From CAIZGX01 sp046048875 (GTDB lineage: Bacteria; Bacteroidota; Bacteroidia; Flavobacteriales_D; Sanyastnellaceae): 64,000 nt of DNA. Shown in pieces: positions 31,891 through 39,768 of this stretch (position 1 is the first letter of the stretch; each line of letters begins with the position of its first letter). The notes under the pieces were generated by a model. The model was not told where the DNA came from, searched no databases, and was given only the letters and a program-made list of their open reading frames with translations. Where the stretch lies: positions 124,001 to 188,000 of the forward strand of contig JBJOFG010000001.1 in assembly GCA_046048875.1 (NCBI GenBank), in the 5' to 3' direction. The position numbers were made by a program, and so were the translations under genes.

Positions 31891-34278
31891 ATGGTCGAGA
31901 ACGAAGTACAAGAAAGGGAAGTCAATGTAATTGCTGAAATCAAAGAAACCGTTTTAGCATACTGGCCCCTCTTTGTTTTGGGCTTGGCCCTGTCTTTCAC
32001 AGGGGCCTTTGTTTATTTGCGTTATACCCCTGCAGTGTATCAAGCCACCGCCAAATTATTGGTAAAGGACGATTCAAAAATGGGTTTTGGTCGTACCAAT
32101 AACGTACTCACTCAGTTAGACGCTTTCGGAAGCAAGACCAATGTCGAAAACGAACTGGTGGTCATTCATTCGCGCTCTGTCATGCGCGAGGCAGCCATTA
32201 AGGCGAATTCATTCATTTCAGTTTATAGCAACGGACGTGTAACCGATCGCATTCAAGCGGACTTCCCCATCCGGTTTCAGCCACTCAATCCTGATTCCTT
32301 GAAGGGTGGTAACAAAGAATTCCGCGTCACCGAAAATGAAATTGTTTTTGGTAACAATCACTATCCGTTAAAGGACTCTGTATTGGTCGACGAAGGCTTG
32401 AACACACCTTTTTTAATTTTCGTGAACGAGAATGAAGTAGGACGTGTCTCCAACGAGAATTTTTCTCTTCGGACGCGTTCCTTGGAATCTGAGGTAGGAG
32501 CATTGGTGGGAGGCTTCAAGGCGGAAGCGACCAACAAGCAAGCCAGTGTAATCGATTTGTCTATTACAGCATTGGATCCCCAATTGGCTCAAAAAAATCT
32601 TCAGGCAATCCTCGACGCATACACGCAAGCGAGTGTGAAAGATAAACGCCTGATTGCGGAGTACACACTGAATTTCATTGAAAATCGCTTGGCGGTCGTG
32701 ACAGAGGAATTGGACTCAGTGGAGTCGCGGATTGAACAGTTTAAAACCGCCAACCAAATATTCGATCTCAGCGCGCAAAGCGACATGTTTCTCAGCAGTG
32801 TGCAAGTACAAGATGCAGAGTTGAGTAAGATAAACATTCAATTATTGGCTTTGGACGAAGTTGAACGTTATGTCAAGGGAGCCAATCGAAACGGAACATT
32901 CCCCTCGTTGTTGGGTGTAAGTGATCCCATTCTTTCCACCCTTCTTTCGGGACTGTACGAGACGGAAACCCTTTACAACAAACGCAAACTCACTGCCGGA
33001 GATCGCGATCCTGAGTTATTGAATCTGAAATCCGAGATTCAGAAATTGGAGCAAGGAATTACCACTGCATTAAGCAATGTGCGTTTAGCACTGCTTTCTG
33101 CGAAACGTCCGTTGGAAGAGCAAATCAATTTGCGCATGTCGGAACTTTCCAGCCTACCCAGCAAAGAACGTTCATTGTTAGACATCAGCCGTCAGCAAGC
33201 CATTAAAAACGCCATCTACACCTTCTTGTTGCAGAAAAGAGAAGAATCTGCTATTTCATTCGCTTCAACAATTAGCGATGTTCGCATTATTGAACCCGCC
33301 TTGGGAAGTAACTCACCTCTCAGTCCAAGAAGACAGATGGTTTGGTTAATTGCCTTGGTAGTCGGATTGGCCGTTCCTGCTATCTTCCTTATCGTAAAAG
33401 AGCGGTTGAACAACAAGGTTTTGTTCCGCTCAGACATTGAAAAAATAGTTCCCGGACTGCCAATCATTGGTGAGATTTTTCAAAGTAAAATGACGGAAAC
33501 CGACTTGATTTTTGTAGAAAATTCACGATCGGTCATGGCGGAAAGTATTCGTTCGGTGAGAACCAAACTTCCATTTTACTTTACGCGTGAAGACGAAAAG
33601 GTACTGTTGGTTTCTTCTTCCATTCCAGGTGAAGGCAAGTCGTTTATGGCTGCTAATCTGGGGTTGTCCATAGCTATGATGGGTAAGAAGACAGTCATTA
33701 TTGGAGGTGACTTGCGCAAACCGAAGTTGCACAAAACATTTGGAATATCGAACGCCATAGGATTGTCGACTTACCTCATTGGTAAGTGCAGCTCCGAAGA
33801 GACAATAGTGGCTACCGAGCACGACAACTTGTTTGTTTTACCCTCTGGTCCTGTTCCACCAAATCCATCGGAATTGTTGTTGCAAGAACGTTGGCCAAAG
33901 TTGATTGAAGAACTGAAAATCCATTTCGATTTTATTATTCTCGACACACCACCTTTGGGGCTCATCAGCGATGCTGAGCTTATGGTTAAGGTTGCCGACC
34001 TTTCCATGTTTGTGGTGCGACACAACCACAGCACCAAAGAAGCGGTTCGTAAGGTATTGGGCAATCCCGATTTCACTTCGCGTTTCACAAGAACCGTATT
34101 GGTCTTTAACGGTTTGAAACAGCGTGGTATTGGCTACTACGGCTATGGTTACGGTTATGGTTACGGCTATGGTTACGGCTACGGCTACGGCTATGGTGAA
34201 GAAGCGTATGGAAGTGAAACGAAGCGCGCTCCGTTGATTAAAAGGATGAAGAAAAGAATTAAGAAACTAATTAAATAA
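31891..34278 (+). CDS. Wzc-like polysaccharide co-polymerase and tyrosine autokinase
   Basis: 795 residues. An N-terminal Wzz domain with a membrane helix near residues 27-47, a long coiled-coil-rich periplasmic part, and a second membrane helix near 485-505 precede the BY-kinase domain. Walker A is SSIPGEGKSFMAANLG (about residue 578), Walker A' is VIIGGDLRKPKLH and Walker B is FDFIILDTPPLG. The tail holds a tyrosine cluster, a GYY followed by nine Gly-Tyr repeats, then a Lys-rich end. Wzc-type kinases control polymer length and export by cycles of tail phosphorylation. Pairs with the upstream Wza-like gene. Confidence 0.92.
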   Translation: MVENEVQEREVNVIAEIKETVLAYWPLFVLGLALSFTGAFVYLRYTPAVYQATAKLLVKDDSKMGFGRTNNVLTQLDAFGSKTNVENELVVIHSRSVMREAAIKANSFISVYSNGRVTDRIQADFPIRFQPLNPDSLKGGNKEFRVTENEIVFGNNHYPLKDSVLVDEGLNTPFLIFVNENEVGRVSNENFSLRTRSLESEVGALVGGFKAEATNKQASVIDLSITALDPQLAQKNLQAILDAYTQASVKDKRLIAEYTLNFIENRLAVVTEELDSVESRIEQFKTANQIFDLSAQSDMFLSSVQVQDAELSKINIQLLALDEVERYVKGANRNGTFPSLLGVSDPILSTLLSGLYETETLYNKRKLTAGDRDPELLNLKSEIQKLEQGITTALSNVRLALLSAKRPLEEQINLRMSELSSLPSKERSLLDISRQQAIKNAIYTFLLQKREESAISFASTISDVRIIEPALGSNSPLSPRRQMVWLIALVVGLAVPAIFLIVKERLNNKVLFRSDIEKIVPGLPIIGEIFQSKMTETDLIFVENSRSVMAESIRSVRTKLPFYFTREDEKVLLVSSSIPGEGKSFMAANLGLSIAMMGKKTVIIGGDLRKPKLHKTFGISNAIGLSTYLIGKCSSEETIVATEHDNLFVLPSGPVPPNPSELLLQERWPKLIEELKIHFDFIILDTPPLGLISDAELMVKVADLSMFVVRHNHSTKEAVRKVLGNPDFTSRFTRTVLVFNGLKQRGIGYYGYGYGYGYGYGYGYGYGYGEEAYGSETKRAPLIKRMKKRIKKLIK
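34141..34194 (+). repeat. In-frame tandem repeat encoding (Gly-Tyr)9 in Wzc tail
   Basis: Nine 6-nt Gly-Tyr codon pairs made of GGC/GGT and TAT/TAC in a partly 12-nt-periodic pattern (GGCTATGGTTAC-like). Every slippage by 6 nt would add or remove a phosphorylatable Tyr without shifting the frame. Confidence 0.9.
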
Positions 34279-34280
34279 AT

Positions 34281-34382
34281 TCTGCGAAGCAGAGTAAATT
34301 GAAGTAAATGCGGCTGCGCCGCGTAAGAACAATACAACTTACCCCGTAGGGACTTACTTCAACTTACTCCGAAGGAATTTAG
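34281..34382. repeat. Double micro-hairpin element F (GTAAAT / ACTTAC)
   Basis: The element reads: hairpin TCTGCGAAGCAGA, GTAAAT, TGAA, GTAAAT, hairpin GCGGCTGCGCCGC, GTAA, a 12-nt spacer (34327-34338), TTAC, hairpin CCCGTAGGG, ACTTAC, TTCA, ACTTAC, hairpin TCCGAAGGA, ATTTA. The two halves are inverted relative to each other. Closely related copies are at 35492-35590 and 35605-35710. It starts 2 nt after the wzc stop and ends 33 nt before gmd. Confidence 0.9.
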
Positions 34383-34415
34383 AAAAAGGAAAAGAAGGAA
34401 ATTATAAAAGAAAAG

Positions 34416-35489
34416 ATGAATACTCGAAGAATAGCTCTCATAACCGGCATCACCGGCCAGGACGGATCATTCCTAGCGGAACTCTTATTGGAAAAGGGCT
34501 ATAAAGTTCATGGTTTGTTAAGAAGAGCATCTTCTTTTAATACCGGACGTATTGAGCATCTTTATTTTTCTGAATGGATCAAAGATGCCCACGGAAATAA
34601 AAAATTGGAATTGCATTATGGCGATATGACCGACTCGTCTTCGCTTATTCGTATTATTCAGCTTGTACAACCAACGGAAATTTACAACCTTGCGGCTCAG
34701 AGTCATGTGAAAGTCTCGTTTGAAGTGCCGGAGTATACAGCAGAGTCGGATGCGGTTGGAACTTTGCGCATACTTGAGGCAGTTCGTATTTTGGGAATGG
34801 AGAAAACCTGTAGAATTTACCAAGCTTCTACCAGCGAGTTGTACGGAAAAGTTCAAGAGGTGCCACAATCGGAAACTACCCCCTTTTACCCGCGTTCTCC
34901 CTACGGAGTAGCAAAGCAATACGCTTTTTGGATTACCAAGAACTACCGCGAGGCCTACGGCATGTATGCGGTGAATGGCATTTTATTCAATCACGAGAGT
35001 GAGCGTCGCGGAGAAACCTTTGTTACACGTAAAATCACCTTGGCAGCTGCACGCATTGCCAAGGGGTTACAGAAAAAATTATACCTCGGCAACCTCAGCG
35101 CCCAACGCGATTGGGGCTATGCGAAAGATTATGTGGAATGCATGTGGCTCATGCTGCAGCACGACACCCCCGAAGATTTTGTCATTGCCACCGGAGAAAT
35201 GCACACGGTGCGTCATTTCTGCACGTTGGCGTTTCAAGAAGCGGGTATTGAGTTGAAATGGGAGGGAGAGGGCGTGAATGAAAAAGGCATAAACGTTAAC
35301 ACAGACGAAACATTGGTTGAAGTCGACCCCAAGTACTTTCGTCCAGCTGAAGTTGATCAGCTCCTCGGCAATCCAACCAAAGCCAAAACGCTCTTGGGCT
35401 GGAATCCGAACAAGACTGCGTTGAACGAATTGGTGAGGATTATGGTGAGCAATGACCTTAAGTTAGTGGAGAAGGAGGGGAGGATTTAA
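34416..35489 (+). CDS. gmd: GDP-mannose 4,6-dehydratase
   Basis: 357 residues of the extended SDR family. It converts GDP-mannose to GDP-4-keto-6-deoxymannose, precursor of fucose, rhamnose or perosamine. Visible features are the NAD motif TGITGQDGSFLAELLL, the catalytic STSELYG and YPRSPYGVAKQYA (YxxxK), and the Gmd-specific LFNHESERRGETFVTRKI. No second-step enzyme (GDP-fucose synthase or reductase) is in the window, so the final sugar is open. It is bracketed by copies of the GTAA/TTAC hairpin element. Confidence 0.93.
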   Translation: MNTRRIALITGITGQDGSFLAELLLEKGYKVHGLLRRASSFNTGRIEHLYFSEWIKDAHGNKKLELHYGDMTDSSSLIRIIQLVQPTEIYNLAAQSHVKVSFEVPEYTAESDAVGTLRILEAVRILGMEKTCRIYQASTSELYGKVQEVPQSETTPFYPRSPYGVAKQYAFWITKNYREAYGMYAVNGILFNHESERRGETFVTRKITLAAARIAKGLQKKLYLGNLSAQRDWGYAKDYVECMWLMLQHDTPEDFVIATGEMHTVRHFCTLAFQEAGIELKWEGEGVNEKGINVNTDETLVEVDPKYFRPAEVDQLLGNPTKAKTLLGWNPNKTALNELVRIMVSNDLKLVEKEGRI

Positions 35490-35491
35490 AT

Positions 35492-35590
35492 TGCTAAAGC
35501 AGTAAATTGAAGTAAATACGGCTGTGCCGTGTAAGGGGAACACGACTTACCCCGCAGGGACTTACTTCAACTTACTCCGAAGGAATTTAT
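35492..35590. repeat. Double micro-hairpin element G1
   Basis: Second copy of the 34281 element. Hairpins are TGCTAAAGCA (35492), ACGGCTGTGCCGT (35518), CCCGCAGGG (35551) and TCCGAAGGA (35576). The words are GTAAAT/TGAA/GTAAAT on the left, GTAA and TTAC around a 12-nt spacer, and ACTTAC/TTCA/ACTTAC on the right. Words are conserved while the hairpin in the second slot differs from copy F by paired changes. Confidence 0.9.
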
Positions 35591-35604
35591 AGTAAGTGGT
35601 AATT

Positions 35605-35710
35605 TCGACTTTGTCGAGTAAATTGAAGTAAATGCTACTTCGTAGCGTAATAGGAATTCACCTTACCCCGCAGGGATTTACTTCAACTTACACAACGAAG
35701 TTGTATTTAA
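35605..35710. repeat. Double micro-hairpin element G2
   Basis: Third copy. Hairpins are TCGACTTTGTCGA (35605), GCTACTTCGTAGC (35634), CCCGCAGGG (35667) and ACAACGAAGTTGT (35692). The first right-hand word is ATTTAC, the exact reverse complement of GTAAAT. It ends 10 nt before the NusG-like gene. Confidence 0.9.
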
Positions 35711-35720
35711 CAGATGCAGA

Positions 35721-36242
35721 ATGAAGGGTTTAAAAGGAGATAAGAAGTGGTTGGTGCTGAAGACGAGGGCTAACGCTGAGAAGAAAGTAGCAGAGCGCCT
35801 GGCTTTGAAAGGTATTGAAGTTTATCTACCCTTGTACACCACCATGAAACAGTGGAGCGATCGCAAGAAGAAAGTTCAAAAGCCATTGATTTCGTCAACG
35901 GTTTTTGTTCATGTGGAAGAGAAGGAAAGAGAGTTGTTGTGGAATGTGGTGGGTGTAAGCGGAATGTTGTATTTCCTGGGTCAACCCGCGGTTGTGCGTG
36001 AGGAAGAAATATTCATTTTGCAGCAAATGTTGCAAGAAGGCGTATACGAAAGTGTGAAATTAAGTCCCACGTTCATTGAAGGACAGGAGGTTGAAATCAC
36101 CGGAGGAGACTTCAAAGGCCTTCGCGGTATTGTGGTTGAAGAAGTGAATGCCCAAAAAGTGGTTATTGCCCTTCAGGGATTGGGAGCGCAGGTGGTGTTT
36201 ACGCTGAAAAAAGGAGCTGTTAAGGTGGTTAAGAGAGGTTAG
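35721..36242 (+). CDS. NusG-like antiterminator (UpxY type)
   Basis: 173 residues: an NGN domain (KKWLVLKTRANAEKKVAERLALKGIEVYLPLY..., then VFVHVEE and GVSGMLYFLGQPAVV) and a C-terminal KOW domain (EGQEVEITGGDFKGLRGIVVEE). Specialised NusG paralogs (RfaH in enterobacteria, UpxY in Bacteroides) let RNA polymerase read through long polysaccharide operons. It stands just before the long operon that begins at 36471, consistent with that role. Confidence 0.88.
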   Translation: MKGLKGDKKWLVLKTRANAEKKVAERLALKGIEVYLPLYTTMKQWSDRKKKVQKPLISSTVFVHVEEKERELLWNVVGVSGMLYFLGQPAVVREEEIFILQQMLQEGVYESVKLSPTFIEGQEVEITGGDFKGLRGIVVEEVNAQKVVIALQGLGAQVVFTLKKGAVKVVKRG

Positions 36243-36308
36243 GATTGAAAGGTAAGAGAAGTTAAGAAGAGGGAAGAGAGGGGAAGAATTAAATAATATA
36301 GGGATTGT

Positions 36309-36437
36309 CGCGCGAAGCGCGTCATCCTTCGTAAGAAGGTCATCACACGCAGTGTGTCATCGCATCGCGTAGTGTGCGTAATCCTTCGAAGAAGGTCATC
36401 ACACGCAGTGTGTCGTGTGACTGACAATGGCGAAGCC
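36309..36437 (+). repeat. Micro-hairpin array E, word TCAT
   Basis: Same family as array D. Units are CGCGCGAAGCGCG (36309), CCTTCGTAAGAAGG (36326), CACACGCAGTGTG (36344), CGCATCGCG (36361), a decayed unit, CCTTCGAAGAAGG (36383), CACACGCAGTGTG (36400) and GGCGAAGCC (36429). TCAT is exact at 36322, 36340, 36357 and 36396; TAAT (36379) and TCGT (36413) are variants. It lies between the NusG-like gene and the operon start. The preceding 36243-36300 is purine-rich with no gene. Confidence 0.88.
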
Positions 36438-36470
36438 GTGAAAAAAAATAAGGTTTAGAACAAAAAACGT

Positions 36471-37760
36471 ATGAGTTTAGAAAACAAAAAAATCGCAGTT
36501 ATTGGTTTAGGCTATGTAGGCTTGCCTTTAGCGGCGGCGTTTGCAGAGAAATATCCAGTAGTGGGTTTCGATATTAATCAGGGAAGAGTGAATGAGTTGA
36601 AGTCGGGTCACGACCATACCTTGGAATTGGCAGACGATGAGTTGAAGGCGGTGTTGGTTGAAGGTTTCGATAGCGGAAACGGATTGTTGCCAAGTTTCAA
36701 TGCGGAAGACTTGGAAACGTGTAATGTGTTTATTGTAACCGTTCCTACGCCAATAGATGAAAGTAAAAGACCTGACCTTCGTCCGTTAATTAGCGCGTCC
36801 ACTTTAATAGGAAAATACTTGAAGAAAGATGACATTGTCATTTATGAGAGCACAACATATCCTGGTTGTACAGAAGAGGATTGCGTTCCTGTCTTGGAAA
36901 GAGTTTCGGGTTTGAAGTTTAACCAGGATTTCTATTGTGGGTATTCACCAGAGCGAATTAATCCAGGAGATAAAGAAAATACCGTTAAGAAGATAAAGAA
37001 AGTCACAAGCGGAAGCACACCTGAAATTGCATCTGTGGTAAATGACCTTTATAAATCTGTAATCACGGCAGGTACATACCTAGCTCCATCTATGAAAGTT
37101 GCGGAGGCATCTAAAGCAATAGAAAATGCTCAGCGTGACGTCAATATTTCATTTGTGAATGAATTAGCGTTGATATTCGATAGATTGGGAATAGATACGA
37201 ACGAAGTTATTGAGGCAGCAGGGAGCAAATGGAACTTTTTGAAATACAGACCAGGCTTGGTCGGGGGGCATTGTATAAGTGTTGATCCTTATTATTTGGC
37301 TTACAAGGCTGAGCAGGTAGGTTATCACCCTGCGGTAATACTTTCTGGCAGACGAGTAAATGACGGCATGGGTGCATTTGTGGCGAACAAAATGATAAAG
37401 CTGATGATAGCGAAAGGTTTGGCCATAAAAAACGCAAGAGTTTTAATCATGGGAATAACCTTCAAAGAGAACTGTCCAGATATACGAAATACGAAAATTG
37501 TAGATATTAGAAAAGAATTAATTGAGTTTGGTTGTAGTGTAGATGTTATTGACCCATGGGCTAACACCGATGAGGTTTTTGAAGAATATGGCTTTCATTT
37601 ATTGAATGAGTCAAAACTCGAATTGAATTCGTATTCAGGAATAGTCTTGGGTGTGGCGCATGAGTCCTTTAGACATTTGAAACTAGTCAAAAATGAATCC
37701 ACAGCGATTTATGATGTAAAAGGGATGTTAGAAGCGAATTTAGTTGACGGAAAATTGTAG
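36471..37760 (+). CDS. UDP-N-acetylglucosamine 6-dehydrogenase (TviB/WbpO-like)
   Basis: 429 residues of the UDP-sugar dehydrogenase family. The NAD motif is KIAVIGLGYVGLPLAAAF, the catalytic Cys is in RPGLVGGHCISVDPYYLAYK, and FTF-type GITFKENCPDIRNTKI lies in the third domain. Segments such as YESTTYPGCTEEDCVPVLER, GYSPERINPGDK and AAGSKWNFL closely resemble TviB of the Vi antigen pathway, which oxidises UDP-GlcNAc to UDP-GlcNAcA. First gene of the long operon. Confidence 0.88.
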   Translation: MSLENKKIAVIGLGYVGLPLAAAFAEKYPVVGFDINQGRVNELKSGHDHTLELADDELKAVLVEGFDSGNGLLPSFNAEDLETCNVFIVTVPTPIDESKRPDLRPLISASTLIGKYLKKDDIVIYESTTYPGCTEEDCVPVLERVSGLKFNQDFYCGYSPERINPGDKENTVKKIKKVTSGSTPEIASVVNDLYKSVITAGTYLAPSMKVAEASKAIENAQRDVNISFVNELALIFDRLGIDTNEVIEAAGSKWNFLKYRPGLVGGHCISVDPYYLAYKAEQVGYHPAVILSGRRVNDGMGAFVANKMIKLMIAKGLAIKNARVLIMGITFKENCPDIRNTKIVDIRKELIEFGCSVDVIDPWANTDEVFEEYGFHLLNESKLELNSYSGIVLGVAHESFRHLKLVKNESTAIYDVKGMLEANLVDGKL

Positions 37761-38762
37761 GTGGTGAGAGTATTAGTTACAGGAATAGCAGGTTTTATTG
37801 GGTTTCATGTTGCCAAGAGATTATTATCTGAAGGGTATTCTGTCGTTGGAGTTGACAATCTGAACGATTATTACGATGTCCAATTAAAAAAAGATAGACT
37901 CAAGGAACTGGGTGTTACTGAAAATGAGAATAATTGGACATCATCTGATACAAAACTGACATTTATAAAAATGGAACTTCAAGAAAAAGACTCTTTCATG
38001 AGTTTATTTTCTGAAAACAAGTTTGAGTATGTTATTCATTTGGCTGCGCAAGCCGGTGTGCGGTATTCGCTTTCAGAACCTCAGAAGTATGTAGACAGCA
38101 ACATAACAGGATTTTTGAGTATATTGGAGTGCTGTCGCTTTTATCCAGTGAAACATTTAATTTTTGCCAGTAGTTCTTCTGTTTATGGCTTGAATACCAA
38201 AATACCTTTTTCTGAATCAGACAGAACAGATACTCCCATAAGTTTGTACGCGGCAACAAAAAAAGCAAATGAATTAATGGCACATACCTACAGTCATTTG
38301 TTTAAAGTACCGTGCACGGGTCTGAGATTTTTTACCGTTTATGGACCTTGGGGCAGACCAGATATGGCCATGCATTTATTTACCAAAGCGATAATGAATT
38401 TAGAGCATTTGCAGTTATTTAATGGCGGTGAGCTGAGTCGTGATTTCACTTATATTGATGATGTGGTAGAGAGTGTGTATCGATTGATGCTTTTACCAAA
38501 TGTGGACAAAGAAGTTCCATTGAACATTTTTAACGTAGGTAGGAATCAGCCGGAAAAATTGATTGATTTTATTCATTCAATTGAAAAACACACATCTAAA
38601 ACGGCTCAATTGAACTATATGCCGATGCAAGCAGGAGATGTGGAAATGACTTATTCCGATGTGACACTTTTGAATGAATACGTGAATTATAAGCCGAAAA
38701 TTGATATTGATCAAGGGGTGAAAAATTTTGTTGATTGGTATAAAAATTACAATGAAAAATAA
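37761..38762 (+). CDS. NAD-dependent UDP-uronate C4 epimerase
   Basis: 333 residues, extended SDR. The NAD motif is VTGIAGFIGFHVAKRLL; the DNLNDYYDVQLKKDRL stretch, the SSSSVYGLN motif, YAATKKANE (YxxxK) and FFTVYGPWGRPDMAM are hallmarks of UDP-glucuronate 4-epimerases. Following a TviB-like dehydrogenase, it may act on UDP-GlcNAcA to give UDP-GalNAcA, but UDP-GlcA is possible too. The GTG start follows the dehydrogenase stop without a gap. Confidence 0.85.
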   Translation: MVRVLVTGIAGFIGFHVAKRLLSEGYSVVGVDNLNDYYDVQLKKDRLKELGVTENENNWTSSDTKLTFIKMELQEKDSFMSLFSENKFEYVIHLAAQAGVRYSLSEPQKYVDSNITGFLSILECCRFYPVKHLIFASSSSVYGLNTKIPFSESDRTDTPISLYAATKKANELMAHTYSHLFKVPCTGLRFFTVYGPWGRPDMAMHLFTKAIMNLEHLQLFNGGELSRDFTYIDDVVESVYRLMLLPNVDKEVPLNIFNVGRNQPEKLIDFIHSIEKHTSKTAQLNYMPMQAGDVEMTYSDVTLLNEYVNYKPKIDIDQGVKNFVDWYKNYNEK

Positions 38763-39765
38763 GAAAGTTTTCATTATCGCTGAAATTGCCCAAGCGCATG
38801 AAGGCTCCCTAGGAATTGCACATTCATATATAGATGTTCTAGCTGAATGTGGAGTTGATGCTATAAAATTTCAAACACATATTGCAGAAGCAGAGAGCAG
38901 TGAATTTGAATCTTTTCGAGTGAAATTTAGTTTTGAAGATGAAACCCGATTCGACTATTGGAAACGAATGGAATTCACAAAAGAGCAATGGCTTGGTTTG
39001 AAAGAACATTGTGACAATAAAGGACTTGAATTTATTTCTTCTCCGTTCAGTTGCGCTGCAGTTGATCTGCTTGAAGAAATTGGTGTTAAGCGTTTTAAAA
39101 TTGGGTCGGGTGAAATGACGAATTTTTTAATGCTTAGTAAAATTGCGAATACCGGAAAACCGATCATTCTATCCTCGGGAATGAGTGATTACAAAGAGCT
39201 TCAACAGTGTATTGAATTTTTGAAGCCGTTTGGAAATGAGGTTAGTTTACTTCAATGCACGACGGCTTATCCAACAAAACCAGAGCAATGGGGATTGGGT
39301 GAAATTTCTGCGTTGAAATCACGGTTTGATATACCTGTCGGGTTTTCTGATCATTCATCCGATATAACAGCCGGAATCGCAGCTGTTAGTTTAGGTGCCG
39401 AGATTCTTGAATTTCATGCTACTTTTCACAAAGATATGTTTGGCCCAGATGCCAAGGCTTCTTTATCTATTGACGAGACAAAGCAATTGGTTCAATCTGT
39501 TAGAGCTTTGGAATTAGCACTTAATGCTGAAAACACAAAAGAGGATATGTCTCAATTCTCTGAACTTAAAAATCTGTTTGGAAAATCACTCGCGGTCAAT
39601 AAAAATCTATCAAAAGGAGACACAATTGATATTAATGATTTAGAATCGAAAAAACCAGGAGATAAAGGAATTTCGGCGAGAGAATTTCAGTCGGTACTAG
39701 GTAAGAAACTCCTGAGAGATAAGACTCAATGGCAGTTCTTATCAAATTCAGACATAGAAAACTGA
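38752..39765 (+). CDS. neuB: NeuB-type N-acetylneuraminate (sialic acid) synthase
   Basis: 337 residues from the ATG at 38752, overlapping the epimerase end by 11 nt. NeuB condenses ManNAc-like sugars with phosphoenolpyruvate. Motifs are FIIAEIAQAHEGS, DAIKFQTHIAEAE, FKIGSGEM, PIILSSGMSD, LLQCTTAYPT, GFSDHSSDI and a C-terminal SAF domain from about residue 275. Followed by neuC and neuA, which gives a complete Neu5Ac-type route; no legionaminate-specific genes lie here. Confidence 0.88.
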   Translation: MKNKKVFIIAEIAQAHEGSLGIAHSYIDVLAECGVDAIKFQTHIAEAESSEFESFRVKFSFEDETRFDYWKRMEFTKEQWLGLKEHCDNKGLEFISSPFSCAAVDLLEEIGVKRFKIGSGEMTNFLMLSKIANTGKPIILSSGMSDYKELQQCIEFLKPFGNEVSLLQCTTAYPTKPEQWGLGEISALKSRFDIPVGFSDHSSDITAGIAAVSLGAEILEFHATFHKDMFGPDAKASLSIDETKQLVQSVRALELALNAENTKEDMSQFSELKNLFGKSLAVNKNLSKGDTIDINDLESKKPGDKGISAREFQSVLGKKLLRDKTQWQFLSNSDIEN

Positions 39766-39768
39766 CTT

